Source: Rhodopirellula baltica
Lineage (GTDB): Bacteria; Planctomycetota; Planctomycetia; Pirellulales; Pirellulaceae
DNA length: 64,000 nucleotides
Assembly: GCA_002901265.1 (NCBI GenBank)
Contig: PPHI01000008.1
Span: 1-64,000 of the forward strand
Reading direction: 5' to 3'
Each line of letters begins with the position of its first letter. Position 1 is the stretch's first letter. The translations under genes were made by a program, and so were the position numbers. The notes beneath the pieces are model-generated. The model saw nothing but the letters and a program-made list of their open reading frames with translations, was not told the origin of the DNA and did no database searches. Of this stretch, positions 1-8,412 are shown piece by piece.

Positions 1-328
1 TGCCATTTTGCGTGACCTTAAAGAAACCTTCGCCTTCGATCGCCATGTGCGTATCGATCTTGGTTTCCATCGGTGTTCCTTGTGAGAACAATGTGGTGGT
101 TCCAACTGTGCGGACACCACTACCGATTTGCAGGCCGATCGGTTTGATGATCCCGTTGGCGCCCGCAGCCCCTGGAGGGCTATGGGTGTCGTAGATCAAA
201 TCGGCGAAGTTGACGTGCTTGCGTTTAAAACCAGTCGTATTGACGTTCGCCAAGTTGTTGGCGGTGTTGTCAATCATGAGCTCTTGGGCACGCATGCCGG
301 TCGCGCTGGAATAAAATGCTTTTAACAT
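1..328 (-). CDS. flgG: Flagellar basal-body rod protein FlgG, N-terminal part (cut by window edge)
   Basis: The leftward reading frame starts at the ATG at 328-326 and runs off the left edge, giving 109 N-terminal residues. It opens with MLKAFYSSATGMRAQE, then NTANNLANVNTTGFKR, the classic N-terminal helix of the rod/hook (FlgBCEFG) family. It continues through GAAGANGIIKPIGLQIGSG and ends near GEGFFKVTQNG. FlgG builds the distal rod that crosses to the outer membrane. It lies 90 bp downstream of a second rod-type gene in the same direction, the usual flgF-flgG order. No strong Shine-Dalgarno is visible before the ATG. The family is certain; FlgG rather than another rod protein is inferred from the N-terminus and the gene order. 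Confidence 0.93.
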   Translation of the reverse strand, partial: MLKAFYSSATGMRAQELMIDNTANNLANVNTTGFKRKHVNFADLIYDTHSPPGAAGANGIIKPIGLQIGSGVRTVGTTTLFSQGTPMETKIDTHMAIEGEGFFKVTQNG

Positions 329-418
329 CGGCTTGGGTCGCTACAAGGAAACGGACAATCGAGACGAAGGCGAAAATGTTTGACGCGGGAGGGCAATCGG
401 CAAACAGATTCGACTCGC

Positions 419-1135
419 CTAAGAACGGATGTACTCGCGGAGTGAATCGGAAATCGAACTGGTCGCCTTTTGCACCGCCTCGTGTTGACGCGTGTTAACG
501 ATCAGCGAGATCAATTCGAACACCGGCTGCACATTGGACAACTCGTGTTGGTTTTGAATGACTTTTGCCGGCGTATCGCTTTCAACCGTATCTGGCCCAC
601 GCGTGAATGCGATCGCTCCAAAGGGGATCAGCGTTTCGTTGTTTTGAAACAGGTGCGTTTGAATTTTGCCAAGCTGGTTTCCGTTTGCGGAAACGGTTCC
701 GTCGCTGGCGATGGCAATGTGCTGTTCCGGAATTTCAGGACCGATGACAATCGGACCGTTTTCGCCTTGGATCGGATAGCCGTCTTCGTTGACGAGTTCG
801 CCGCTGTTGGGTTCGCGGAACAATCGGCCGTTGCGAGTTAGGATCTCTTGCGTACCGTTCTGGAATGCAAAGAACCCGTCGCCAGAGATGGCAACGTCGA
901 GAGGCCGGCCGGTATCGACCAAGCGACCGGGCCGGAAGTCGGTTGAGACCTTGGCGACCTCGGGACCCAGGCCGGCGGTAACCTCGGGAACGGTTTCATT
1001 GAATCGCTGGCGAACAGCCGGTTGCACCCGACGATGTCCGCTGCTGTTGACGTGCATCAGGTTGCTGCTGATCAGCTCTTGTTGCTGCGCCAGCATTTGC
1101 ATGGCGGACGCGCCGCTGTAGAGACCGTTGATCAT
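419..1135 (-). CDS. flgF: Flagellar rod protein, FlgF-like
   Basis: A 238-residue member of the FlgF/FlgG family. The N-terminus (MINGLYSGASAMQMLAQQQE, then ISSNLMHVNSSGHRR) is the rod-protein helix with an altered NNLAN motif (SSNLMHVNSSG). The middle part LDVAISGDGFFAFQNG and LTRNGRLFREP is the conserved FlgF/G core. The C-terminus (NVQPVFELISLIVNTRQHEAVQK) matches the usual closing helix, NVDLAEEFVNMI-like. FlgF is the proximal rod protein. A GGAAGG sits about 5 bases before the ATG, supporting this start. The gene precedes flgG in the same direction and diverges from the fliL operon. FlgF is chosen because it is shorter and lies directly upstream of flgG; a FlgG paralogue is the alternative. 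Confidence 0.88.
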   Translation of the reverse strand: MINGLYSGASAMQMLAQQQELISSNLMHVNSSGHRRVQPAVRQRFNETVPEVTAGLGPEVAKVSTDFRPGRLVDTGRPLDVAISGDGFFAFQNGTQEILTRNGRLFREPNSGELVNEDGYPIQGENGPIVIGPEIPEQHIAIASDGTVSANGNQLGKIQTHLFQNNETLIPFGAIAFTRGPDTVESDTPAKVIQNQHELSNVQPVFELISLIVNTRQHEAVQKATSSISDSLREYIRS

Positions 1136-1617
1136 TGAACCTTCCGTGGTAGACGTTGCGACTGACTTGATCCGGCAGGTATCAAGTTCTTCGACCGTAT
1201 AAACTGTGTCGAATATTCCGCTTCTTGCGGTGAGCTTATCGGGTCCGGTTGAGCAAGAACGGCGGAGGGTTAACGGACATTTGTTCGTCGGCCGCGGGCC
1301 GCCACGCGTGAATCTGTACCGGTTTCGTCGTGTTTCGTGGCGTGTTGGGTTCCAAATCCCCCACCACCGGGGCGCTGTGTGTGTTTAACGCATTGATGTT
1401 CGTTGCTCCCGTCTGATAACTGATCCCCATGCCAGTAAGGGTTGACCCTCAATGGCACACGTTTGATCGCACACGGTTGGATTGAACGTTGTATGGCGTC
1501 GATAACCTTTAACGATCTGGAAAGATAAGTCGGTCGCGTCGACCTGCACGCGGCCCCTCCGCGACCAATACTTTCTAGGCACAATGCCGATCGACCTCCC
1601 AATCCAACGAATGATCC
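1136..1617. other. Gene-free divergent region between flgF and fliL
   Basis: This stretch of 482 bases separates the leftward rod genes from the rightward fliL operon and should contain both promoters. Short ORFs occur on both strands but none has a ribosome binding site or recognisable protein. I could not identify a convincing sigma-28 or sigma-54 promoter here. Confidence 0.6.
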
Positions 1618-2136
1618 ATGGCAGACGAAAGCGAATCAGGCAAAGACGAGAAAAAGAAAGGCGGACTAGGAAAGATTATTGTGTGGGGACTGGTCTTTGT
1701 GATGGGCGCCGGGACAGGTGTGGCTGTGCCCCTGTTTGTGCTGCCTTCCGGAAACACGACCGCCAGCCCACCGGCGAAGAACGAAAAGCGGATGGACATT
1801 CCCGAGCCTGACGACAAGCTCGGGTTCGTTGACTTTGATGAAGTCGTTGTCAACCTGAACGATACCCGCTACTCCCGATACCTCACTTGCACGTTCTCGC
1901 TGCAGGTCGCGGCGTCGCAAAAAGACGCGATCCAGAAATTGGTCGACGACAACAATGTCGTGTTGAAGAACTGGCTGATTGCGCATCTATGCGACAAGAA
2001 GCTGGAAGACGTTCGTGGCAAGTTGGGGCACAACCTGCTTCGCCGCGAGATTCATGACAAGTTCAATGAGCTGTTGTTCACCGACGGTATTGAACGGATT
2101 CAAGACGTGCTGTTTAAGGATTTCAAGGTTCAATGA
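1618..2136 (+). CDS. fliL: Flagellar basal body-associated protein FliL
   Basis: A 172-residue single-pass membrane protein. It has a Lys-rich cytoplasmic start (KDEKKKGG), one transmembrane segment at about residues 18-42 (IIVWGLVFVMGAGTGVAVPL), a Pro-rich linker, and the periplasmic FliL domain beginning near FVDFDEVVVNLND. The C-terminal helix carries LRREIHDKFNELLFTDGIERIQDVLFKDF, which is the typical FliL ending (the motif is longer than quoted in any one piece elsewhere). FliL associates with the stator and C-ring. It is the first gene of the rightward flagellar operon, and its stop overlaps the fliM start (ATGA), implying coupled translation. Confidence 0.93.
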   Translation: MADESESGKDEKKKGGLGKIIVWGLVFVMGAGTGVAVPLFVLPSGNTTASPPAKNEKRMDIPEPDDKLGFVDFDEVVVNLNDTRYSRYLTCTFSLQVAASQKDAIQKLVDDNNVVLKNWLIAHLCDKKLEDVRGKLGHNLLRREIHDKFNELLFTDGIERIQDVLFKDFKVQ

Positions 2137-3002
2137 CGCTCCGCGCTTTCGACTTTCGCGAAATCGCGGGCCTGGATGACACAGCAACCGCGATCCGAAC
2201 TTGGCTATCCAAGTCGACATCGTTCTTTTCGGACGAGTGGGTTCAGGCTACGGGCTTTGGGGCAAAGCTCGGGCTCGGACCCGTCTCGACCGATACGTTC
2301 GAGTCGATCTTGGATGCCACGCCGAGGACCGACTTGTGTTGTGTCACGCATTTGCGCGGTGATCTGCCGACCCTGTGGTACTCAACCGGGACTCAGTTCA
2401 GACGGCTGGTCGGCGATTTGATCGGAGTCGAGCCGCCGGCAGAGTCAGAGAGTGTTGCCGCAGACGACGAGGAAATCGAGCTAGGTGCAATCGAAGCTGA
2501 CTTGGTTCAGTGGGCTCTCGACACGATGGCCGCATGTCTTAGCCAGGGTTGGATGGGAACCGAGGATCTTTCGGTACAGACCAGCCCTGTCGAAAAAGAC
2601 CCTCGCAAATTGCGTTTGTATCGCGCGAAAGATTTGATGACGCGGGTCACTTTGAAAATCGAGTGCAAGTCAGGCACCACGGATTTGAACTGGCTGTTGC
2701 CTAAGCAGCGTATTTCCAAACTCTTTGATGAGACGGTAGACAACCGACACAAGGCAGCGCCCGCATCGCCTTCGGAAGAGATGATCGTCAAGATGCCAGT
2801 CGATATCGTGACGGTTTTGGGGTCGGCCAAGGTTTCGATGAAGGACTTACAGGATCTCAAGCCGGGGCAGTTGATCGTGTTGGATCAGCGAATTGATGCA
2901 CCGATGACGGCAACGGTTGATGGTACGCCGTCTTTCGAATGCTGGCCGGGACGGCTTGGCAATATGCAAGCCGTGCAGGTTTCTCGCACGCGACAGGGTT
3001 AA
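2133..3002 (+). CDS. fliM: Flagellar motor switch protein FliM, divergent and short
   Basis: A 289-residue C-ring protein recognised by position (fliL-fliM-fliN), by a middle CheC-like region (ARTDLC-type segment, IELGAIEADLVQWALDTMA, ARDLMTRVTLKIE) and by a C-terminal SpoA domain at about residues 205-285 (VDIVTVLGSAKVSMKDLQDLKPGQLIVLD). Family members are usually about 320-350 residues. The N-terminal LSQ(D/E)EIDALL motif that binds phosphorylated CheY is absent: the protein starts MTLRAFDFREIAGLDD. The ATG overlaps the fliL stop. FliM transmits direction switching to the rotor, so loss of the motif suggests a different or absent CheY input. Identity is strong from context but the sequence is diverged. 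Confidence 0.85.
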   Translation: MTLRAFDFREIAGLDDTATAIRTWLSKSTSFFSDEWVQATGFGAKLGLGPVSTDTFESILDATPRTDLCCVTHLRGDLPTLWYSTGTQFRRLVGDLIGVEPPAESESVAADDEEIELGAIEADLVQWALDTMAACLSQGWMGTEDLSVQTSPVEKDPRKLRLYRAKDLMTRVTLKIECKSGTTDLNWLLPKQRISKLFDETVDNRHKAAPASPSEEMIVKMPVDIVTVLGSAKVSMKDLQDLKPGQLIVLDQRIDAPMTATVDGTPSFECWPGRLGNMQAVQVSRTRQG

Positions 3003-3029
3003 CGTTTTTAACGAGTAAGGGAGGACATC

Positions 3030-3410
3030 ATGAGCGAAGAAGAAAAGCCAGCGGAAGGCGAAGCCGACGACACGGCGGCAGTCGACGAATCGGGGGCCGC
3101 AACCGCGACGGCAACTGAAGACACCATTCCTGAGTTCGAGCAATTGAGTCCGAATCCGCCAAAGGCAGGCGGTGCACTCGACCTTGCACGCTTCGGAAGT
3201 GTGCATGTCACGCTCACGGCTGAACTCGGACGGACTCAATTGACAATTGAAGAGCTAATCGGGCTGGCGGAAGGTTCCGTGATTGAATTAAACCGGGCCA
3301 TCAGCGCGCCGGTCGAAATTGTTGCTCAGGGAGTGCCAATGGGAAACGGCGAGGTCGTCGTGATCGATGACCAATTTGCAATACGGATTAAGCAGATCTA
3401 CTCGACCTGA
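3030..3410 (+). CDS. fliN: Flagellar motor switch protein FliN
   Basis: A 126-residue protein with an acidic, low-complexity N-terminus (Glu/Ala/Thr-rich, residues 1-45) and a C-terminal SpoA domain: VHVTLTAELGRTQLTIEELI, LAEGSVIELNRAISAPVEI, then GNGEVVVIDDQFAIRIKQI. This is the canonical FliN fold that forms the base of the C-ring. The start has an excellent Shine-Dalgarno (AGGGAGG, 6 bases before ATG). It follows fliM by 27 bases, and the fliO-like gene begins 2 bases after its stop. Confidence 0.95.
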   Translation: MSEEEKPAEGEADDTAAVDESGAATATATEDTIPEFEQLSPNPPKAGGALDLARFGSVHVTLTAELGRTQLTIEELIGLAEGSVIELNRAISAPVEIVAQGVPMGNGEVVVIDDQFAIRIKQIYST

Positions 3411-3412
3411 TT

Positions 3413-4486
3413 ATGGCAACTTGTGGCACAAACATGGATGTAATGATGCCTTCAACATGGACCCAACATCGGAAGTGCGTGAAAAACGCATTGCTGCTGT
3501 GCGGCGTTGCCGTGCTTGGTATCGCGTCCTCTGGCGATGCTTCCGCACAGTACTCAGGGCAGCAGCAATCGGCGCAGCAGCAATCGGCGCAGCAGCGATT
3601 CGGAACTTCGGGTCCGTCGACGCGCCGCTTTGACGGAATCATCGACCAGCTTTCCGGAGACTCCGCATCGTCAAATCGCAATGGATTGCGAGCCGACAGT
3701 GGACGCAGTTTTTCGGCAAGTGGCAGTGCACTTCAGCGATATGGTGGTGACTCGTATTCCGATCGCCAGCCGGCACTCGCTAGTGAGCGTGAGCCAGCGG
3801 TGACGTTGCGTCCGCAGCCGATGACGGTTCGCCGAGCAAGCTACGAGGATGTGTCAGCCGAGCCACTGCGCCAGCAACCCCTGGCCGCACGCCAAGAGTT
3901 CAATGAGCGTAACAGTCGAGATCACGTGCAGTCGTTTATCGATCGCGAGAAAGAAGCCGGCGTGGAATCGAAGTCCGCGGCAAATGCCAGCGACGCCATT
4001 AAGAAGATTGCCGTCAACCTCTGTTTCGTCTTGGCGATCGCTGTTGCAGGCTTGCTGCTCTACCGAGTGATGCAAAAAGGCAAGCTTGGTGGCGTTGACG
4101 GAAAAACACGTGGGCAAGGAAAGCTCAAAATCCATCAGGTTCTGGAGGTCTCCCGCGGCGTCAATCTGTTTCTGGTTGACGGGATGAACAGCCGGGTGCT
4201 GGTTGCGGTCGACCCGACCGGGATCAAATCGGTGAACGTTCTTCCGGGACGCTTCGAAGAGGCACTCGATGACCCAAAAACTTATTCATTTGCCGATTCG
4301 TTAGCCGCATCGGACTTGGAAGACGCGGTCGACGCTGCAGAGGCTCCGGCCCGGCCGTCGGTCAGGATCAGCCGAGCCGAACGCAGACGCCAGGCTGAAC
4401 AGCCGGTGGTTGATCAGACATCGAGTACCGAGATTGATGAGAACCTGATCAAGATGTTGTTGGCAAAAGGAAGTCGAGCTGCCTGA
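3413..4486 (+). CDS. fliO: FliO-like flagellar export protein with long exported N-terminal region
   Basis: A 357-residue protein between fliN and fliP, the standard place of fliO. From the N-terminus: a probable signal peptide (hydrophobic NALLLCGVAVLGIASSG, cleavage near DASA-QYS); a Gln/Ser-rich low-complexity region; a transmembrane segment at about residues 205-225 (VNLCFVLAIAVAGLLLYRV); then a short cytoplasmic domain, GKLKIHQVLEVSRGVNLFLV followed by RVLVAVDPTGIKSV. The last part matches the FliO pattern of LKV(V)E...LxLV...LLLGVTP.GI. FliO assists assembly of the FliPQR export gate. Typical FliO proteins are 90-150 residues, so the exported region is unusual. A second in-frame ATG at 3434 is an alternative start. 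The FliO call rests on the C-terminal domain and gene order. Confidence 0.75.
   Translation: MATCGTNMDVMMPSTWTQHRKCVKNALLLCGVAVLGIASSGDASAQYSGQQQSAQQQSAQQRFGTSGPSTRRFDGIIDQLSGDSASSNRNGLRADSGRSFSASGSALQRYGGDSYSDRQPALASEREPAVTLRPQPMTVRRASYEDVSAEPLRQQPLAARQEFNERNSRDHVQSFIDREKEAGVESKSAANASDAIKKIAVNLCFVLAIAVAGLLLYRVMQKGKLGGVDGKTRGQGKLKIHQVLEVSRGVNLFLVDGMNSRVLVAVDPTGIKSVNVLPGRFEEALDDPKTYSFADSLAASDLEDAVDAAEAPARPSVRISRAERRRQAEQPVVDQTSSTEIDENLIKMLLAKGSRAA
3560..3600 (+). repeat. 15-bp tandem repeat within fliO
   Basis: Unit CAGCAGCAATCGGCG occurs perfectly at 3560-3574 and 3575-3589, followed by a partial third copy (CAGCAGCGATT). It is in frame and encodes a QQSAQ repeat just after the predicted signal peptide. 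Confidence 0.9.
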
Positions 4487-4497
4487 TCGCACCGAGG

Positions 4498-5229
4498 ATG
4501 GAAATGGACTTCCTGTTTATCGCTCAAGCCGCTTCCGAAGCAGTGCCCGGCACGCCGGACATGTTTTCGGACCTCGCGCCACCGTTACAAGTGGCGGTGT
4601 TGCTCGGCGCGCTCAGCTTTGCCGTGGCGATGCTGGTAAGCGTGACCGCGTTCACTCGCATCATCATTGTGCTTTCGTTTGTACGGCGAGCTCTGTCGAC
4701 GCAGGAAATTCCTCCCAACCAAGTGATGATGGGATTGAGCTTGTTTCTGACGCTGTTCGTGATGGCACCGACGTTCGATACGATCCACAAGGATGCCATC
4801 ATCCCGTTGATGGATGCTCAGGCGAATCAGGTCGAAGGTGAACCGCCAACGTTTGGATATATGGATGCGTGGAATGTTGCGTCCGAATCGTTGAAGCAAT
4901 TCATGATGGCAAACACGCGGACGAGCGACTTGGCGTTGTTTTTCGAGTTGTCGGAAACGCCGCCCCCGTCGGAACGTCTGCAGACCCCAATGAAAGTCGC
5001 GGTGCCGGCGTTCATCATTAGCGAATTGAAAACGGCATTCATTATGGGGTTTTGTATCTATATCCCTTTCCTGCTGATTGACTTGGTGATCTCAACAATC
5101 TTGATGGCTTTGGGGATGATGATGATGCCCCCGGTCGTGGTGTCGACGCCATGCAAGTTGTTGCTGTTCGTCTTGGTTGACGGCTGGCAACTGATTTCGA
5201 AGGCACTGGTTGCCAGTTTTGCTCAGTAG
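4498..5229 (+). CDS. fliP: Flagellar type III export gate protein FliP
   Basis: A 243-residue polytopic membrane protein of normal FliP length. It shows the FliP core: ALSFAVAMLVSVTAFTRII, VLSFVRRAL, then PPNQVMMGLSLFLTLFVM. A periplasmic insert follows, then PAFIISELKTAFIMGFCIYI and the signature GMMMMPPVVVSTPCKLLLFV. FliP forms the export gate core with FliQ and FliR. The listed ATG is at 4498, but the second ATG at 4504 is better spaced from GAGG at 4494-4497, so it may be the true start (241 residues). It is followed by flhA after a gap of only 98 bases, with no fliQ or fliR between. Confidence 0.96.
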   Translation: MEMDFLFIAQAASEAVPGTPDMFSDLAPPLQVAVLLGALSFAVAMLVSVTAFTRIIIVLSFVRRALSTQEIPPNQVMMGLSLFLTLFVMAPTFDTIHKDAIIPLMDAQANQVEGEPPTFGYMDAWNVASESLKQFMMANTRTSDLALFFELSETPPPSERLQTPMKVAVPAFIISELKTAFIMGFCIYIPFLLIDLVISTILMALGMMMMPPVVVSTPCKLLLFVLVDGWQLISKALVASFAQ

Positions 5230-5327
5230 GATCCGCACTTGCGGGGACCGGCGATTTCATTGAATCATCCCGTTCACCCGCGACGCGGTGGAGACAGCGG
5301 ATCAACAACGAATAAGTCAACGGATTG

Positions 5328-7457
5328 ATGAAAGACTCGGACTCCAATTTCGGATTTTTGCAACGCAGCGAGTTGTGGCTCTCGGCCTCATTCTTGCTGA
5401 TGCTTGTCGTGTTGATCATCCCGTTGCCGACATTCCTTTTGGACATGTTTCTGGCTTGCAATATCGCTGCTGCGGTATTGTTGCTCTTGGTGACGCTGGG
5501 TGCAAAGAAGCCGCTTGACCTGGCGTCGTTCCCATCGCTCTTGTTGTTGTTGACGCTGCTGCGTTTGTCGTTGAACGTCGCGACGACTCGATTGATTTTG
5601 CTGGATGGGAACGCTGGAAAGATTGTCTTGACGTTCGGCGACTTCGTTGTCGGCGGGAACTTGGTTGTCGGGATCGTGATCTTCTTGATCCTGGTGACAA
5701 TTCAGTTCATTGTGATCACCAAAGGTGCGACGCGGATCTCCGAGGTCAACGCGCGTTTTACCTTGGACGCGATGCCCGGTAAGCAAATGGCGATTGACGC
5801 CGAGTTGAACAGCGGCGCGATCGACGAGACCGAAGCGCGTGCCCGGCGAAAAGGGCTGACGCAAGAAGCCGAATTCTACGGGGCGATGGACGGTGCCAGT
5901 AAATACGTCCGTGGGGATGCGATCGCCGGTTTGATCATTATGGTGGTCAACATTCTCGGAGGCGTTGTCTTGGGTGTCAGCGACGGCCAGGCGATCGGCG
6001 ATGCGTTGCAGGTGTACTCGATCCTGACGATCGGGGACGGATTGGTGTCACAGATTCCTGCTCTGATCATTGCGACTAGTGCTGGTATCTTGGTTACCAA
6101 AAGCGCGTCTGAGTCCAGCTTGGGTGACGAAATCAATCAACAGGTTGCGGGCGCCTATCGGTCATTGTATTTGGGACCGGTGATTCTGTTGTGTATTGCC
6201 GTCACGCCCGGCTTCCCGAAGCTGCCGTTTATCTTCTTGTCCGCAGTGATCTTCGCGTTCGTGTATTACGCTCGGCAAAAAGCTGAGCGAGAAGAGGCGG
6301 AAGCGAAACAGCCAACCGGTCCAAAGGAACCGCCACCGCCACCAGAAGAACGGGGCCTGCAAAAGTTCATTCAGCCAGAGCGAGTGATCATCGAAATCGG
6401 TGCGGGCTTGATTTCACTGGCCGAGCCCAAGCATGGTAAGGGAATTGCCGAACGCATCTCAACGTTGCGTGAAGACGTGGCGATGGAGCATGGCTTCTGG
6501 GTCCCCGCGGCGCGCATTAGGGACAACCTTCAGATCGGTGTTAACGAATATCGTTTCCTTATCTGTGGCCGAGAAATTGCCCGTGGCCATTTGCAGGTTA
6601 ATGATTTCCTCGCGATCAATCCGGGAAACATTAATGCGGAATTAGAAGGTGAACCGATCCGAGACCCTGCGTTCGATCTGCCAGCGAAGTGGATCTCGGA
6701 GACGTCGCGGCGTCGAGCAGAGGTTCTAGGGTTCACCGTCGTTGATGCCCCGACGGTCCTGATCACACACTTGAGCGAGTGCTTGCGTAAGCATGCTCAC
6801 GAGCTTTTGAGTCGCCAAGACCTGCAATCCATGCTAGAGAAGCTTAAGGAAATCGCGCCCACGACGGTCGATGAGATTAAGCCTGACACGGTGCGCCCGG
6901 CGACACTCCATCAGGTGCTTGTCAACTTGCTCCGCGAACGTATTTCGATCACCGCGCTAGAGCGGATTGTCGAATCAGCGGTCCAGTTTGGACACCAAAT
7001 CAAGGATCCTGTTCAGTTGACCGAAAAAATTCGCGGCAACATTGGCCATATCATCTGTGATCGCTTCCGCGATGCGAATGGCAACGTCAGGGTGATCATC
7101 TTGGAACCGCGACTGGAACACTACTTCCGTGAAAACACCAGTGGCGAATCAATCCTGTTACGTCCTGATCAGCTAGAGCGTCTGATCATGGACATTCAAT
7201 CAAAGTGGGAAGCCTCGCGTCTAAAGAACCAGACCGCAGCTGTCTTGGTCGATTCGTCAATTCGCTTCCCACTCCATCGCACGATCTTTCGGTCGTTGTC
7301 CGAAGTCAGCATCATCGCCTATAGCGAAATCCCTCAGGACTTGAGAATCGAATCTGGAGGGATGATTCGGTACGAAGACATCATCGGCGGCCGTGGGGCC
7401 GCCGAACCGCAAATACTGGGCATGCACTCGGCCGATAACGGCAAGGAAGGTGATTGA
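5328..7457 (+). CDS. flhA: Flagellar biosynthesis protein FlhA
   Basis: A roughly 709-residue export component. The N-terminal half has about eight transmembrane segments (ELWLSASFLLMLVVLIIPLP onward), and the FHIPEP family signature ARFTLDAMPGKQMAIDAEL lies near residues 140-160. A charged linker with KEPPPPPEERG near residue 340 leads to the cytoplasmic domain that docks export chaperones and substrates. An open frame begins with TTG at 5325, but the ATG at 5328 is the more natural start. The stop overlaps the next ATG (TGATG). FlhA usually follows flhB; here it follows fliP directly. Confidence 0.97.
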   Translation: MKDSDSNFGFLQRSELWLSASFLLMLVVLIIPLPTFLLDMFLACNIAAAVLLLLVTLGAKKPLDLASFPSLLLLLTLLRLSLNVATTRLILLDGNAGKIVLTFGDFVVGGNLVVGIVIFLILVTIQFIVITKGATRISEVNARFTLDAMPGKQMAIDAELNSGAIDETEARARRKGLTQEAEFYGAMDGASKYVRGDAIAGLIIMVVNILGGVVLGVSDGQAIGDALQVYSILTIGDGLVSQIPALIIATSAGILVTKSASESSLGDEINQQVAGAYRSLYLGPVILLCIAVTPGFPKLPFIFLSAVIFAFVYYARQKAEREEAEAKQPTGPKEPPPPPEERGLQKFIQPERVIIEIGAGLISLAEPKHGKGIAERISTLREDVAMEHGFWVPAARIRDNLQIGVNEYRFLICGREIARGHLQVNDFLAINPGNINAELEGEPIRDPAFDLPAKWISETSRRRAEVLGFTVVDAPTVLITHLSECLRKHAHELLSRQDLQSMLEKLKEIAPTTVDEIKPDTVRPATLHQVLVNLLRERISITALERIVESAVQFGHQIKDPVQLTEKIRGNIGHIICDRFRDANGNVRVIILEPRLEHYFRENTSGESILLRPDQLERLIMDIQSKWEASRLKNQTAAVLVDSSIRFPLHRTIFRSLSEVSIIAYSEIPQDLRIESGGMIRYEDIIGGRGAAEPQILGMHSADNGKEGD

Positions 7458-7699
7458 TGAGCAATCGTCGTATGACGAGACGTGAGGAAATGCGACGTCA
7501 ACAAGCATTTCCATTTGGCATGCTTGCAGGCCTGTTGACGGCAATCGCCGTCACCTTGATTGGTGTCTTCTTGCGATTGGAGGCGTTTACCATCCTGACA
7601 CGTGCTACCGTTTCATCATTGATCCTTGGAACGGTCGTATCGCTCGGCGTCGGAATCATCCGACTGGCCGATTCCGACTACAAAGTTGATCGTGGATAG
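7457..7699 (+). CDS. Small two-helix membrane protein between flhA and the sigma factor
   Basis: An 80-residue protein beginning MSNRRMTRREEMRRQQAF. The start is very Arg-rich, suggesting a cytoplasmic N-terminus, and is followed by two hydrophobic stretches, FGMLAGLLTAIAVTLIGVFL and TVSSLILGTVVSLGVGII. The ATG at 7457 overlaps the flhA stop and has AGGAAGG about 8 bases upstream. The reading frame also extends to a TTG at 7454, which is less likely. It is not FliQ: it lacks the FliQ sequence pattern and has a long basic N-terminus. In this position many bacteria carry flhF/flhG; those are absent. Function is unknown. Tight coupling implies expression with the flagellar export genes. Confidence 0.8.
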   Translation: MSNRRMTRREEMRRQQAFPFGMLAGLLTAIAVTLIGVFLRLEAFTILTRATVSSLILGTVVSLGVGIIRLADSDYKVDRG

Positions 7700-7701
7700 A
7701 G

Positions 7702-8412
7702 ATGAAAGCAACCCTTGAATCGACCTATAAACGCTCGTCAGAGTCGGCACGCGATCAACTGGTACTGGAGAACATCGACTATGTCGGTCGGATCCTCAGT
7801 ACCATGACGTTCTTCGTGAACGATCGAGATCTGCGTGAAAACCTGCACTCAGCGGGCGTACTCGGTTTGGTTCAAGCGGCAAACGCTTTTGATTCGGCTC
7901 AAGGCGTTCCCTTCCGTACCTTTGCTTATCCACGGATCCGAGGCGCCATCGTCGACGAGATGCGAAAGGCATCTCCGTTGTCACCACGCGTCATGCGAAT
8001 GGTCGGTGTCGTCAAGCGAATCTGCGAAACGCTTGAGCCACCGATCAGCCCTGAAGCCATTTCGAAACGATCAGGGTTAACGGTCAACGAGGTGGTGGAA
8101 TGCTTAGAAGCGATGCGTTTCGTTAAGCCAGATAACTGGGAGGATCTCTCAGATGTTGTTCACAAAACTTGGCGTACGAAAATCGATTCTGCGGAAGATC
8201 TGGCCGAAAGAGAAGAACTAGCAGAATTGTTGGGTGAAATGATTGAACAACTTCCCGACAAGGAACGCTTAGTACTGACGCTTTATTTCCAAGAGGAATT
8301 GAACTTGGCCGAGATCGGTGCAGCGATGGGGTTGTCCGAATCACGAGTCTCGCGATTGCTCGCTTCGGCAAAGTTCCGACTACGGGAGGCAATACGATGG
8401 AAGACAAGCTAA
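7702..8412 (+). CDS. fliA: RNA polymerase sigma factor of the FliA (sigma-28/WhiG) type
   Basis: A 236-residue sigma-70 family factor. Region 2 is clear (NIDYVGRILSTM, ENLHSAGVLGLVQAANAFDS, VPFRTFAYPRIRGAIVDEMR). Region 3 is at about residues 95-140 (PEAISKRSGLTVNEVVECLE). Region 4 is LPDKERLVLTLYFQEELNL with the helix-turn-helix AEIGAAMGLSESRVSRLLAS. Length, the RGAIVDEMRK segment and its place in a flagellar operon indicate FliA, which directs late flagellar genes. It starts 2 bases after the previous stop. No FlgM-like anti-sigma gene is visible in the window. Confidence 0.92.
   Translation: MKATLESTYKRSSESARDQLVLENIDYVGRILSTMTFFVNDRDLRENLHSAGVLGLVQAANAFDSAQGVPFRTFAYPRIRGAIVDEMRKASPLSPRVMRMVGVVKRICETLEPPISPEAISKRSGLTVNEVVECLEAMRFVKPDNWEDLSDVVHKTWRTKIDSAEDLAEREELAELLGEMIEQLPDKERLVLTLYFQEELNLAEIGAAMGLSESRVSRLLASAKFRLREAIRWKTS

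Noticed and set aside
1453-1468. TGGCAC with TTGA four bases later, similar to a sigma-54 promoter
   Set aside because: The -12 element should be TTGC and the gap should be 5 bases; neither fits.
7431-7438. GCCGATAA, an exact sigma-28 -10 box, near the end of flhA
   Set aside because: The closest -35-like element (CAAA) is spaced by 17 rather than about 15 bases and is not TAAA; it lies inside coding DNA. A chance match is likely.
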